Below are positions 48,476 through 57,470 of a DNA stretch of 64,000 bases, piece after piece. Source of the DNA: Bacteroidales bacterium (GTDB taxonomy: Bacteria; Bacteroidota; Bacteroidia; Bacteroidales; Lentimicrobiaceae). The translations under genes were made by a program, and so were the position numbers. The DNA is taken from positions 38,501-102,500 of the forward strand of contig JADJEQ010000037.1 in NCBI GenBank assembly GCA_016709025.1, in the 5' to 3' direction. Each line of letters opens with the position of its first letter. Position 1 is the first letter of the stretch. Below the pieces are notes generated by a model, which made no database searches, was not told the origin of the DNA, and saw only the letters and a list, made by a program, of their open reading frames with translations.

Positions 48476-48484
48476 CAACAAGCT

Positions 48485-49594
48485 TTATTTATTCATCAGC
48501 GCTATTGAGCCAGCCTTTGCGGTAATGGTTATCTGGGAGGCATCGGATTTACCGATGATGCCATTGGCCTTAATGGTGCTGTATTTTGCATTGATGGTCT
48601 CCTTTTTCAATTGACTATCGATGGATGGTGGCAGATTGACGATGGTTTTGGCATCGTAAATCATATCCAGTGAATACGAAGCTACCGGACTAATGCCCAA
48701 TATTACATCGGTATATTCCGATTTGATAAATACATTAACAAACTCTTTCGGTATACCATTGATTTTCAATTCGCCGTATTTGGTGGTGAGTGAACTAACT
48801 GTCTTTAGCTCATTGATGCGGATGCGGGAGAAAGATACATCTCCGCTCAGAGATGTGCAGGATTTAATCGTCATTTTATCGCGCACCGATTCCATTTCAA
48901 TGGTGGTGGCATCGTCGAGTTCCAGTGTTGATGACCGGCTGACCAGGTTCAGCCTGGTAACTTTCTGCAGATAAAGATCCGAGTAATTGATACTGATCTG
49001 TGCTTCGCCGGCTTCCTGAATGCTTCCTGAACCAAATTCAAGATTCAGCTTCAAATTTCCGCCAAAATCTCTGGCCTGCAAATCACCGTTCGAGAGGATA
49101 ATGTCCGTTTTTCCCTTCCGGCTGTCAAGGTAAATATTACCGAACTTGTTCTCAATCTTTACAGGATTGGCTTCCGGCATATAAACGGTATAATGGATCT
49201 GCAGGTTGTTGCTGGTATTCACCATTTTTCCGGCATACGATACCACATCCTTCCAGAAAGTGGCGCTGTTGTCGTGAAAAACCGTTCTGGCACTGATAAC
49301 ACTGGCTGTTGAAACCATCTCGCAATCGATGGAAGTGAGAATTTTATTCAGCTTCGACGGCTGTTTCGACTGCACCGATATACTCACCTCGAAACGGACC
49401 GAATCCTTTTCCCAGTTCATGATATTGACATTCCCGTATTTATTGGAAACCTGGACCAGGGTGCCCGGCTTCAGCCTGTAGGTTTTACTCTCTTCACGCT
49501 TCTCCGAATAGGTTTGGGCGGCCAGAAGCAATGGCAGGCATGCAACCAGTACAAGCAATGAGAGGTTCCTGAATATGTTGATCTTAGTTTTCAT
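48485..49594 (-). CDS. Exported DUF4097-like beta-helical protein in a sigma-factor operon
   Basis: The 369 residues start with a signal peptide (MKTKINIFRNLSLLVLVACLPLLLAAQ). The mature part has the alternating strands of DUF4097/adhesin-type proteins: VQVSNKYGNVNIMNWEKDSV, VKIENKFGNIYLDSRKGKTD, ISINYSDLYLQKV, LTTKYGELKINGI and INAKYSTIKANGI. Such proteins are common next to ECF sigma/anti-sigma pairs in Bacteroidota; their biochemical role is unknown. The gene follows the anti-sigma candidate by 31 bases and is the last of the operon. It is a distant structural relative of the DUF2807 protein at 10716. Confidence 0.78.
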   Translation of the reverse strand: MKTKINIFRNLSLLVLVACLPLLLAAQTYSEKREESKTYRLKPGTLVQVSNKYGNVNIMNWEKDSVRFEVSISVQSKQPSKLNKILTSIDCEMVSTASVISARTVFHDNSATFWKDVVSYAGKMVNTSNNLQIHYTVYMPEANPVKIENKFGNIYLDSRKGKTDIILSNGDLQARDFGGNLKLNLEFGSGSIQEAGEAQISINYSDLYLQKVTRLNLVSRSSTLELDDATTIEMESVRDKMTIKSCTSLSGDVSFSRIRINELKTVSSLTTKYGELKINGIPKEFVNVFIKSEYTDVILGISPVASYSLDMIYDAKTIVNLPPSIDSQLKKETINAKYSTIKANGIIGKSDASQITITAKAGSIALMNK

Positions 49595-49625
49595 AGTTCA
49601 TTAATTGGCAAAAAATATTGTAATG

Positions 49626-50201
49626 TTAAAGTTCGGTATCAACCGTTTGCCTTTCCATCTGGCTTCCTTCGGATCGGCGGAGTTCCTGCAGCATTTCATC
49701 AAGAATTTCAATTTTCACCCTGTAGGAAAGAATAATGGCTTCAATAACTTTTTCATCGGCATTGCTCTCTTCGAGATCGTTTTTCAGCGCTGCTTTCTTT
49801 TTATCCATTTCCTTGAATTCCTTTTTCAGATCCTCAATGATTTCAGGGTGTTCGGAAGCGAAAGCCTGCAGCTCTGCCTGTTTACCGGTAATCTGGGAAG
49901 TATAATATGCTTCCGTATCCTGTAGTTCGTTCAGGGCGGGATTCGTTGAAGATTCCCTTCTATCACCGGCAGTCTGTTTTTTACCGTTCATATCGGCATA
50001 GTCGTTCAGCATCCATGCCGAAGCAAAAATGAGGACGGCAGCAGCCACCTTCCAGGCGTATGGCCATAATTTCCTGATATTTGACTTCCGGGCAAGCGGT
50101 AATTCCCTTTCGATGGCATCCCAGGCCATGGCCGGCGGCTCAAGGGTATTGAACCCTGCGGCATTTTCGCGAACAAAATGTTCCAGTTTATCTTTTTCCA
50201 T
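49626..50201 (-). CDS. Putative membrane anti-sigma factor
   Basis: The 191 residues have a cytoplasmic N-terminal part (KLEHFVRENAAGFNTLEPPAMAWDAIERELP), one membrane helix (about 49-65, AWKVAAAVLIFASAWML) and a mostly helical, charged C-terminal part (about 90-185) predicted as a coiled coil. It starts 11 bases after the ECF sigma gene on the same strand, the usual place for a cognate anti-sigma factor. No zinc-binding (HxxxCxxC) motif of ZAS type is present, so the assignment rests on topology and context. It should hold the sigma factor at the inner membrane. Confidence 0.68.
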   Translation of the reverse strand: MEKDKLEHFVRENAAGFNTLEPPAMAWDAIERELPLARKSNIRKLWPYAWKVAAAVLIFASAWMLNDYADMNGKKQTAGDRRESSTNPALNELQDTEAYYTSQITGKQAELQAFASEHPEIIEDLKKEFKEMDKKKAALKNDLEESNADEKVIEAIILSYRVKIEILDEMLQELRRSEGSQMERQTVDTEL

Positions 50202-50212
50202 ATCTTTTCTCC

Positions 50213-50779
50213 TTATGCAACAAATCCGGGCATGGCAATCAGCTTTTCCTTCACCAGTTGGCGGGCCCGCATAAACTGCGTTTTTGAAGTTGATTCGGAT
50301 ATTTTCAATATTTCTGCAATTTCCATGTGGTCGTAACCTTCAATCAGGTAGAGTGAGAAGATCACCCTGGCGCCCTCCGGCAGCAATTCCATGGCTCGTT
50401 TTACCCTTTCAACGCTAAGCCTGAGTTCCTCTTCATCGGGTCCATCCTTTTCATCTGCAATGCTCAATGTTTCGGTCATTTCGTCGCTTACCCATACTAT
50501 CCGCCTTTTTTCCAGTTCGTTGATGCAGCGGTTGACCATAATTCGCTTTAGCCAGGCACCGAATGTTGACTCGCCCCTGAAGGAATCCAACCGCCGGAAT
50601 GCTTCCACAAAACCCTCCTGCAGCATATCTTTTGCTTCCTCAGCATCGCCCATCATCCGCATACAGATGTTGTACATAGCTTTTGAAAATGAGTTGTAAA
50701 GCTCATTGAAAGCCTTGCGGTTTCCGGCTTTGCAGGCCTCGACCAGGTGCTGGTGTATGTCGTTGTGCTGATGATTCAA
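50213..50779 (-). CDS. ECF-type RNA polymerase sigma-70 factor
   Basis: The 188 residues show sigma region 2 (FNELYNSFSKAMYNICMRMM, AEEAKDMLQEGFVEAFRRLDSF, FGAWLKRIMVNRCINELEKRR) and region 4 (LPEGARVIFSLYLIEGYDHM, EIAEILKISESTSKTQFMRARQLVKEKL). The start is a TTG at 50779 (MNHQHNDIHQHLVEACK); no closer ATG would leave region 2 intact. It heads a three-gene operon with a putative anti-sigma factor and the DUF4097-like protein. The targets are unknown; autoregulation would be usual, but I see no clear repeated promoter motif in the window. Confidence 0.92.
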   Translation of the reverse strand: MNHQHNDIHQHLVEACKAGNRKAFNELYNSFSKAMYNICMRMMGDAEEAKDMLQEGFVEAFRRLDSFRGESTFGAWLKRIMVNRCINELEKRRIVWVSDEMTETLSIADEKDGPDEEELRLSVERVKRAMELLPEGARVIFSLYLIEGYDHMEIAEILKISESTSKTQFMRARQLVKEKLIAMPGFVA

Positions 50780-51015
50780 GCTGCCGGCCCAGGGTTATTT
50801 TTTACTTAATGACAGGGATATTCCCAAAGGGTTGGAACCCGGGGAATAAAAATAGGAATTTTGGGGGTTGGATTTAATTTCGTATAGTTAAGGTTTAGGA
50901 TTTTGCGCATAATACAAAGTGACAGGGCTAATCTATAATTGGAAGATTTGAATCCTTCACCTTTAATCCTTTAGCCAAAGTGTGGCTGGCGTTTACAATG
51001 ATTTTGAAGCCCCTC

Positions 51016-51552
51016 CTACTTTACAATCAATGAATTCATAATCTCCTTCCCTACCGGAGTCCAATCCTTTATATCTTTTTTGGTACAATTGAATGTACAG
51101 ATAAGCAGCCTGCCTTCAAGATCGGTAAAAAACAGGAGATTATAGATTTCGGTATCCATTGCAGGGGTCACCAGCTCCATATAGCCGACTTTTCGTCCGT
51201 TGATTTCCTTTACCCCGGAGTCTTTCCATTTTGCAGAAGGATAAACGCTTTTGAAAGTCTGAACAAGATTGTCCTTATAAGCAGTTATCATATCCTGATC
51301 GGCCTTGTTCTGCGTATGATTCAACGCTACATTTATTCCGCCAGATTCGTTTGTAAATACCAGCGTTGGCCTGCTTTCCATAGGATATTTGACTTTCAGC
51401 ATATCTTCTTTCATCAGTTCAAAGTCCTCCGGTATTTTCAATTCTATTTTGCCATTGAGCAGTAATTTGCTTTCCAGATCTACAATGAGACTGAATGCTG
51501 AAGCCAGTAACAAAACTACAATGGCCAGGGTGGTAATCTTTATCTCTTTCAT
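51016..51552 (-). CDS. Small exported protein of unknown function
   Basis: The 178 residues begin with a signal or anchor helix (MKEIKITTLAIVVLLLASAFSLIV). The body (KIELKIPEDFELMKEDMLKVKYP, YKDNLVQTFKSVYPSAKW, YNLLFFTDLEGRLLICTFNC, VGKEIMNSLIVK) has the alternating helix/strand pattern of the PsbP/Mog1-like (DUF1795-type) fold, which is only a weak resemblance. A promoter with TAAGTTTG lies 38-45 bases upstream and resembles that of the S41 peptidase gene at 54741. The gap of 236 bases to the sigma gene holds nothing I can name. Confidence 0.68.
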   Translation of the reverse strand: MKEIKITTLAIVVLLLASAFSLIVDLESKLLLNGKIELKIPEDFELMKEDMLKVKYPMESRPTLVFTNESGGINVALNHTQNKADQDMITAYKDNLVQTFKSVYPSAKWKDSGVKEINGRKVGYMELVTPAMDTEIYNLLFFTDLEGRLLICTFNCTKKDIKDWTPVGKEIMNSLIVK

Positions 51553-51588
51553 TCCAGGTTACTATTTATTCCGATTGGATTATTCATC

Positions 51589-51606
51589 ACAAACTTACCA
51601 CTTTTC
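51589..51606 (-). promoter_or_regulatory. TAAGTTTG promoter shared with the S41 gene
   Basis: On the minus strand the motif GAAAAGTGGTAAGTTTGT contains a perfect TAnnTTTG (51597-51590). The same 18 bases, with one change, lie at 54800-54817 before the S41 gene, and both are followed 28 bases later by an AAATAGT. No good -33 element is seen. Confidence 0.55.
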
Positions 51607-51698
51607 ACTTGAAACGAAATCAGCCAAGGTATAATCATTATTATACATTTAACAGATTATAAGCAGACCGATTAAATATCGGCAACTTCTCAGCATTT

Positions 51699-51980
51699 CT
51701 ATTTTAAGTCCCGGGATTTCAACTCTTTTTGCATCTCTTTTTCCAGAATTTTATTGTTGGTAGAATTTCTTGCGATTAAATATGCCAGTATTAACGGAAA
51801 GAACGTAAAAAATCCAAAACCATTTTTTACTGTGCTATAAATTACAATTCCAATAGTAAATCCAATAAATGCGGCATCAATTATTTTATTGGTTTTTATT
51901 TTTTTAATTTTCTGTAAAAGTTCCTGGTCGCTTAATTCTGTCAGGTTTTCAGATTCCATAGTTTTGTTTAAGTGTTTCAT
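51699..51980 (-). CDS. Small membrane protein of unknown function
   Basis: The 93 residues from the ATG at 51980 (or 86 from 51959, MESENLTELSD) have a charged helical N-terminus (SDQELLQKIKKIKTNK), a pair of membrane helices (IDAAFIGFTIGIVIYSTVKN and FGFFTFFPLILAYLIARNS) and a charged tail (KILEKEMQKELKSRD). No family is recognised. An attC-like inverted repeat begins 20 bases upstream. Confidence 0.65.
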   Translation of the reverse strand: MKHLNKTMESENLTELSDQELLQKIKKIKTNKIIDAAFIGFTIGIVIYSTVKNGFGFFTFFPLILAYLIARNSTNNKILEKEMQKELKSRDLK

Positions 51981-52000
51981 TTGAATGTTATTTTATTGAA

Positions 52001-52136
52001 ATTTCTGCTAACGGTTGACGCTATGGCAAGTGCGGGAATAAATTGTTGCTCAACTGTCTGCCAGCACAAATGTATGTAAAGATTTCAAATGTTTCAACGA
52101 ACACGCATACCCGCATTTGCTATAGCGTTTGTTGAA
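52001..52136 (-). repeat. Long imperfect inverted repeat resembling an integron attC site
   Basis: The arms 52018-52037 (ACGCTATGGCAAGTGCGGG) and 52107-52130 (complement ACGCTATAGCAAATGCGGG) match at 17 of 19 bases around an ~80-nt spacer. Reading the minus strand, the outer ends are GTTCAAC (fits RYYYAAC) and GTTAGCA (a partial fit to GTTRRRY). The outer 12-mer GTTAGCAGAAAT is also present at 54785-54774, just upstream of the next gene. Both genes would then be units beginning with the same bases, as in a cassette array. The outer core bases pair poorly and no integrase is in view. Confidence 0.4.
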
Positions 52137-52360
52137 CTAAATCCCTGCGGGATAGCTTTGGATAGATACCCATGCAGGACTGTCGTGATTTTCCTATTTA
52201 ACAGTTTTTCACCATTATTCTTATATTTGCCTGATAATATTTTAGACTGTTTGTATTTGAATTCTATAATGTTATCTTCCTGTTATTCAATGCATGGCTT
52301 TCTAAAACTGGCGGAAAGTACATAGCGAAAAAAATCAACAATTTATCTGAGAATCTAACC

Positions 52361-52450
52361 GGGGGATGTAGTTCAACCGGGAACCGAGGACGAAGGACGA
52401 GCTCAGCGTAAGCTATAATCTCTGGGTCTTGCAGACCGCTCAGAGTCCTG
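52361..52450 (+). other. Possible structured RNA or tRNA-like remnant
   Basis: The start GGGGGATGTAGTTCAACCGG is like the 5' half of a tRNA (D-stem GTTC/GAAC around AACCGG), but there is no T-arm or acceptor partner. Further on, AGGAC (52387-52391) can pair with GTCCT (52445-52449), enclosing two hairpins (AGCT/AGCT and TCTGGGTCT/AGACC..CAGA). It is 18 bases downstream of the S41 stop on the other strand. I do not call a tRNA. Confidence 0.2.
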
Positions 52451-52467
52451 TTTATCAGCAGAAGTAG

Positions 52468-54741
52468 TTAATCGTTGATTATACTATTAACATATTCAAT
52501 AGCTTTTTCCAAAACTTCGTCTTTCCCATTTCTTATTCCCTTGATTGTTGGTTTTATTTGTATATCAGGCACCAATCCTATTTTTTGAAGTTGTCTTCCA
52601 TCGTAGTATCTAACATCATGGCCTGAGAAATACAAGGTAATATTGCCAGGAATTTGAAAATTAGTAACATCGCCATTTGCTCCGGCAGTCTGACTTCCAA
52701 TGAACTTGGTCTGATTTGCAGCTTTAAAAAACAGACCAGTGTGTTCAGCCTGGCTTTGAGTTCTTTCATCTATTAACATAACAGTGATACCTTTATATAG
52801 TGGTGGCTTTGCATCCGGAATAGATTGATTAAAGATTGTTAAATTTTCAGATATATCTTCCCCTATTTTCATTTTCATAGGTGAAAATCTTCTGAAATTT
52901 GCCGCATAAACATTTCTTTTATCTGTAAGATGGGGAGCTATCGACCATGCAGTGCCTTGTGGATAACCTCTCATATCGAAAATAATAGCTTTTGTATCTT
53001 CAAAATCTTTAAACATCTTATCCACCATATCGACCGTTAGTTTATCTAAATCAGCGTAACCTATGTCATTGTTAATATGCTTTGTAATTGGCATCAAATC
53101 CCTTCCCCCGTATGAAAGTTGTCGAATATAATTTCTATAAGAATTAAGCCGCGGTAATTGAATTGTTTTGATTTTGTTCTTTTTATCTCTTACAGTAAGG
53201 GATAAAGTTGAACTATCATTACCGTTTAAAAGATTCCATGAAATATAATTGTACAAAGCTGAGTGATTTGACGCCGAAAGGTATTTCATTCGCCTCTCAA
53301 TGACTGATTCAACATCCTCGCCATTAATTTTAGTTATTATATCTCCTTTTTCAATTCCTTCTACTCTATATACCGAATCGGGTAATAAATCAACGATTAC
53401 GGGTTGCTCCTCAATGAAACGGATGATAACAGGTGGTGATGCAGTACCAAAATAACCAGACAGCACTTTGCTGCTAATAAATCCATGTCCATCCTGAATA
53501 TGTGTATACATTTCGGCTACAGCCAAATTATATTCCAATGAATCCCGGGCATAAGCAAAGCGGGGAATATATTCTTTTAAAACCTCATCCCAATTATCCA
53601 CCATTAAATCTTTATATGCATAAAAATAATCAACAACAGTCCATATTTTAGCTATGGCTAACATACGGTTTCCAAAATCGGGGTAGTAGATATTTCCTGA
53701 ATCAATTGATGTGATTTCAACACTTCTTATTACAGCATCATTAACCTCTGTTACTATTCTGCTCCTGGCATTGGTATTTCCGCCAAAATAATGAAATGCA
53801 ACTTCAAAAATTTCATTTTCTTCAATTCCTATTGGTAAAAGATTGTCAGCAGTTGGTTTTTTATCAACATCCAATTCATCTAATCTTATTTGGACACTTA
53901 GGCTATCTTCTAATTCAAAAATAGCTGAATGAACAAAGGACGCATCCGACAAGCTATCTAAAGTAAGTATAAATCCCTGTCCATTGTTTTGAAGGGATAA
54001 TGCGATTCTGGGCAGTTCAGAAAATTGGTTAATAAGAAAAACAATTTTTTGGGTTGAATTTTTTGAGTCTGGGTAAATGATATCATCATCTTTAACATAA
54101 TATCCAGATGAATATCCTCCTGATGTAGAACCATTCTCGGGTTTAAAACCATCATGAAATCTTGCTTTATATCCAGGAACATTAAGCTTTTTGCCGGATA
54201 AAAATGATTGTATATCAGCAAAATAATAGTCAATGTAACCTTTTAAATCATCAGATAACTTATTATAGCCTCGTAAGTCAAAAATTACCCCATGTAACAT
54301 AGGTAGTTTGTCTTTAAGAGAAGAAAACTGTTTGCTACTATAATTAAAATCGTCCAAATCACTATAATCTTTAATTGAAAATAACAGGACGCTGTCCTTC
54401 AACCAGGAAACAATTGGGTACTTCGAAGTATCATTAGAATTGTAGCCTGATGATGATTCAATTATATGGGTTATAGGGTCATTAAGCGACAATAACATTT
54501 TATTGATTGCATTCTTAAATTCCTTTTTGCTTTTTGCATTTGATACATCTTCAATTGCATTAACATATGCCTGATCCCACTTATCTGAGTTTTTTTCTAA
54601 GTAGGGATGAAAATATTTTATATGTCCCCATAATTGAGAGGTTTTGGCAATTCGTTCAATTTGTATAGAATCCAAAACTTCCTGAGCCTCTATTATAATT
54701 GAGAGGCTAAATAAAACTGAAATAATAACAATCTTTTTCAT
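52468..54741 (-). CDS. Exported S41-family (C-terminal-processing/tricorn-type) peptidase
   Basis: The 757 residues begin with a signal peptide (MKKIVIISVLFSLSIIIEAQ). An N-terminal helical domain (IAKTSQLWGHIKYFHPYLEK) repeats in weaker form near residue 360 (AIAKIWTVVDYFYAYKDLM). A PDZ-like stretch (VDLLPDSVYRVEGIEKGDIITKINGEDVESVIERR) precedes the S41 core. The core includes YADLDKLTVDMVDKMFKDFED, AIIFDMRGYPQG, the nucleophile Ser663 in DERTQSQAEH and GSQTAGANGDVTNFQIPG. The first half also has a degenerate DLRGYN segment, so the protein may be a duplicated S41 unit with one active half. It probably degrades or trims envelope or extracellular proteins. It stands alone, with a TAAGTTTG promoter upstream. 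Confidence 0.88.
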   Translation of the reverse strand: MKKIVIISVLFSLSIIIEAQEVLDSIQIERIAKTSQLWGHIKYFHPYLEKNSDKWDQAYVNAIEDVSNAKSKKEFKNAINKMLLSLNDPITHIIESSSGYNSNDTSKYPIVSWLKDSVLLFSIKDYSDLDDFNYSSKQFSSLKDKLPMLHGVIFDLRGYNKLSDDLKGYIDYYFADIQSFLSGKKLNVPGYKARFHDGFKPENGSTSGGYSSGYYVKDDDIIYPDSKNSTQKIVFLINQFSELPRIALSLQNNGQGFILTLDSLSDASFVHSAIFELEDSLSVQIRLDELDVDKKPTADNLLPIGIEENEIFEVAFHYFGGNTNARSRIVTEVNDAVIRSVEITSIDSGNIYYPDFGNRMLAIAKIWTVVDYFYAYKDLMVDNWDEVLKEYIPRFAYARDSLEYNLAVAEMYTHIQDGHGFISSKVLSGYFGTASPPVIIRFIEEQPVIVDLLPDSVYRVEGIEKGDIITKINGEDVESVIERRMKYLSASNHSALYNYISWNLLNGNDSSTLSLTVRDKKNKIKTIQLPRLNSYRNYIRQLSYGGRDLMPITKHINNDIGYADLDKLTVDMVDKMFKDFEDTKAIIFDMRGYPQGTAWSIAPHLTDKRNVYAANFRRFSPMKMKIGEDISENLTIFNQSIPDAKPPLYKGITVMLIDERTQSQAEHTGLFFKAANQTKFIGSQTAGANGDVTNFQIPGNITLYFSGHDVRYYDGRQLQKIGLVPDIQIKPTIKGIRNGKDEVLEKAIEYVNSIIND

Positions 54742-54799
54742 TATTTCCTGATTTAGTGGCTTTCTTAGGTACTATTTCTGCTAACTCATTAATATCAAA

Positions 54800-54817
54800 A
54801 CAAACTTAACACTTTTC
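54800..54817 (-). promoter_or_regulatory. TAAGTTTG promoter of the S41 gene
   Basis: The minus strand reads GAAAAGTGTTAAGTTTGT, with a perfect TAnnTTTG at 54808-54801, 60 bases before the ATG at 54741. It matches 17 of 18 bases of the promoter at 51589-51606. Confidence 0.55.
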
Positions 54818-55154
54818 TGTCATGAATGATTTTAGCCGCTCGCTTTTCCGGCAGACTTAATCATTTCAATTCAGATGATCACTTTGGAATCCTATACTCC
54901 ATTTTACTGATAATTAGCTTATTAATGCTATTATTCAGCAAAATGAATACCCTATCGGTTTCAGCCACCCAAAACGCCGATTATGTTTTTCTAAAACGAT
55001 TAGCATGAATTTACAGTAGTCTCAACAGAGGTCCGGGCAAAACTCAAAAGAGATTCAGTAAAATCGCCTGGAAGAATTAAGGAACAACAATTTTGATAAT
55101 TCCTGCAAACTATGTAAAAATCCGGTAATTCAAATGAACCATTTTATCAATACT
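54818..55154. other. Intergenic stretch, no supported gene
   Basis: A 60-codon frame at 54826-55008 contains a hydrophobic segment but has no support from start context, homology or neighbours. A loose inverted repeat (AATGATT near 54825 with AATCATT near 54860) is the only structure. Confidence 0.3.
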
Positions 55155-55172
55155 ATGTTTAATGTTAAACAT
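55155..55172. promoter_or_regulatory. 18-bp palindrome before the first T9SS paralogue
   Basis: ATGTTTAA-TG-TTAAACAT is perfectly palindromic and lies 13 bases before the ATG at 55186. A related TGTTTAATGTTTAAAC lies before the second paralogue (near 57441-57456) and a GTTTAAT before the third (near 59833), so it may be a leader element or operator common to the three genes. Confidence 0.5.
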
Positions 55173-55185
55173 AAAACACTAAACA

Positions 55186-56986
55186 ATGAAACAGTTATAC
55201 TCCACTATCCCGGTATTATTTAAGAAACTGGCAGCAGTATTTCTGCTGCTGGCAGGCCTGGTTCCCTTCAACGGACAGGCACAAACCATCACTCTCCTTT
55301 CTCCGAATGGCGGAGAAGCCTGGAATGCCGGAACCTATGAAGAGGTCAGTTGGGTGGGAGATAGCTTAAGCAGTATGTTAAGGCTTGAATTTTCACCGGA
55401 TGGGGGTAATACCTGGGGGTACTTTGCCGAGGTCCCTTCCTCACCGGATGGCGGCATTTTTCCCGTTTTCCCGCCCTTTTATAACAGTACGAATGCGCTG
55501 CTGAGAATCACCGACTTCAGCGACCCCTCAGTAAACGATATCAGCGATGCGCCTTTCACCGTTATTGTCCCGTCAATCAATATTTATCAGCCAGCTACCG
55601 GATCTGTCGTTTTTGCCAATACTCTTACGTATGTAAACTGGATTGTCTATGCACCAGGTTTCAGCCTGCTCAATGCAGAAATTTCGACCGACAACGGACT
55701 GACTTTTTTACCCGTAGCTCAAAACCTCAATGCGCTAATGGGGTATACATACCTTGTTTTAGCTGATACACCAGCCGAAACAGCTATTCTCAAATTGTAC
55801 AATGCCCAGGATCCTTCGGAGTTTTGCCTGAGTACTCCTTTTACCATCAGTCAGGTTCCTGTTTATACCCTTACCTCCCCCTCCGGCGGAGAAATTGTGA
55901 ATGTTTACAGCCCTCTGACCATTAGCTGGACCGTTGAAAATTCATATTCCGACAATTGCGATCTCGAGTTTTCAACTGACAATGGTGAGACATGGGCGTT
56001 TCTTAATAATGCTACAAGCACCGGAAATTCCGGAAGTTACGTGTGGACCACTCCAAACCTAAATTCAGAAGAATGTGTCATCCGTATCCGGGATATATAT
56101 GCCTTTACATCCATGGATACCTCTGCTGCGTTTACCATTATGCCCTTCCCTGAAACCCCGTTATGCATGGTTACTGCAGACAGCCTGACCAACTACAATG
56201 TGATTGTTTGGGAGAAGCCTGCTTCCGGCCTGATCGAAGATTTCCTGGTTTACAGGGAAACATCCCAGGCCAATGTTTATGAGGTCATTGATACGGTTGG
56301 TTACAACGAAGAACCTGTGGTTACCGACTTTGGCTCCAACCCGGCCGTGCGGCCTTACCGTTACAAAGTCGGATTTATGGACAGTGAGAACCGTGTTTTC
56401 CCCGCCGGCGATTACCATCAGACCATTCACCTGACGATCAGCCAGGGGATAGGCGGCAACCGGAACCTGATCTGGACTCCCTATACCGGATTTGACTTTT
56501 CATCCTACAACATTCTGCGCAAAACGGGATCCGGAGATTACGAACAAATAGCCACTATTTCATCCAGCTTCAGCTCATATACCGATTTCGATGCACCCGC
56601 GGGAGATGTTACCTATACCGTGGCGATCGACCGGCCGGGCATTTGCAATACCGGTTTACGCGAGAACGGATATACAGAGGTGCGTTCCAATGAAGCTTCA
56701 TTGAACCCGGCTTCGGTTGCCGGCAGTAAAGAAGTCAATTTCAGCGTATATCCGGTTCCGGCCAACGACCGGATCAGCATTCAGTTCGGTGATAATGCCA
56801 TGGGATCCATCAACCTGACCATTACCGATGTTACCGGCCGGATCATATATTCCGGGGAATACAGCGATGTGCGTCCGGGACAGGTTTATTCGATCAGCAC
56901 TTCAGAACTTTAAAGAAGGATTGTATCTGCTGAATTTAATTTTCAGACGGAACAGGATCACAAAGAAAATCGTGGTAAGGCATTAA
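55186..56986 (+). CDS. T9SS-secreted Ig/fibronectin-like protein 1, frameshifted at its C-terminus
   Basis: The open frame 55186-56913 (575 residues) has a signal peptide (MKQLYSTIPVLFKKLAAVFLLLAG to GQAQ) and repeated Ig-like units starting PNGGEAWNAGTYEEVSWVG and SPSGGEIVNVYSPLTISWTVE, each with a SxDNGxTW motif (LEFSPDGGNTW, LEFSTDNGETW). Later come fibronectin-like units (NVIVWEKPASGL, NRNLIWTPYTGFDFSSYNILRK) and the start of a T9SS type A domain (FSVYPVPANDRISIQF). It stops early at SISTSEL. One base fewer near 56908 would continue with FKEGLYLLNLIF and end RITKKIVVRH at 56986, as in the two paralogues. As it stands the sorting signal lacks its last ~25 residues. Confidence 0.82.
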
Positions 56987-57037
56987 ATACTTCAGATATC
57001 CGATCTGCTTTGTACAAGACGGATCAATAAAGGGTTT

Positions 57038-57074
57038 AAACGGAGAATCTCAGGAATGCCCGGATTCTCCGTTT
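57038..57074 (+). terminator. 12-bp hairpin after the first T9SS paralogue
   Basis: AAACGGAGAATC (57038-57049) pairs perfectly with GATTCTCCGTTT (57063-57074) around a 13-nt loop. No T-run follows directly (ACAGGATTTTGATTTT), but the position about 50 bases past the restored stop fits a terminator. Confidence 0.6.
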
Positions 57075-57470
57075 ACAGGATTTTGATTTTACCAGCAATC
57101 GACTTTGTTCTTTGATCTCTTAAATAAAACGATTAAGACGTTTAAATTTTATTTACCTGTAAGGCCTGTCATTTAGGCTGTCGAAAAAATACATTGACCT
57201 TAATCTCAAGGTCCTGAAATGCGCAAATTTGATTAATGATTTTATTGATGGATTTAAAAGGGGGAATCGGCCAACTCAGGTATTAAATGATTAAAAATTA
57301 ACAGACCTATCAAAGTCAGGTTTAACCACCCATTGAACAGATTTGACGAATTTAATCTAAATTTGAGATAGCTCACTATAAATAAATTTTATTTTATCTC
57401 AATATGGCAAATGCACTTTGAACTTTTTTTCGATTTATTTTGTTTAATGTTTAAACCAAAAACCAAAACA

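Noticed and set aside
48313..48525. 70-codon plus-strand frame in the scar region
   Set aside because: Runs through a hairpin and into the end of the opposing DUF4097-like gene; composed of short repeats.
52361..52440. tRNA gene
   Set aside because: Only a D-arm-like part is present; no T-arm, no acceptor pairing and no normal anticodon arm with a 7-nt loop.
54826..55008. Short plus-strand frame with a hydrophobic segment
   Set aside because: No start context, homology or neighbour support; probably chance.
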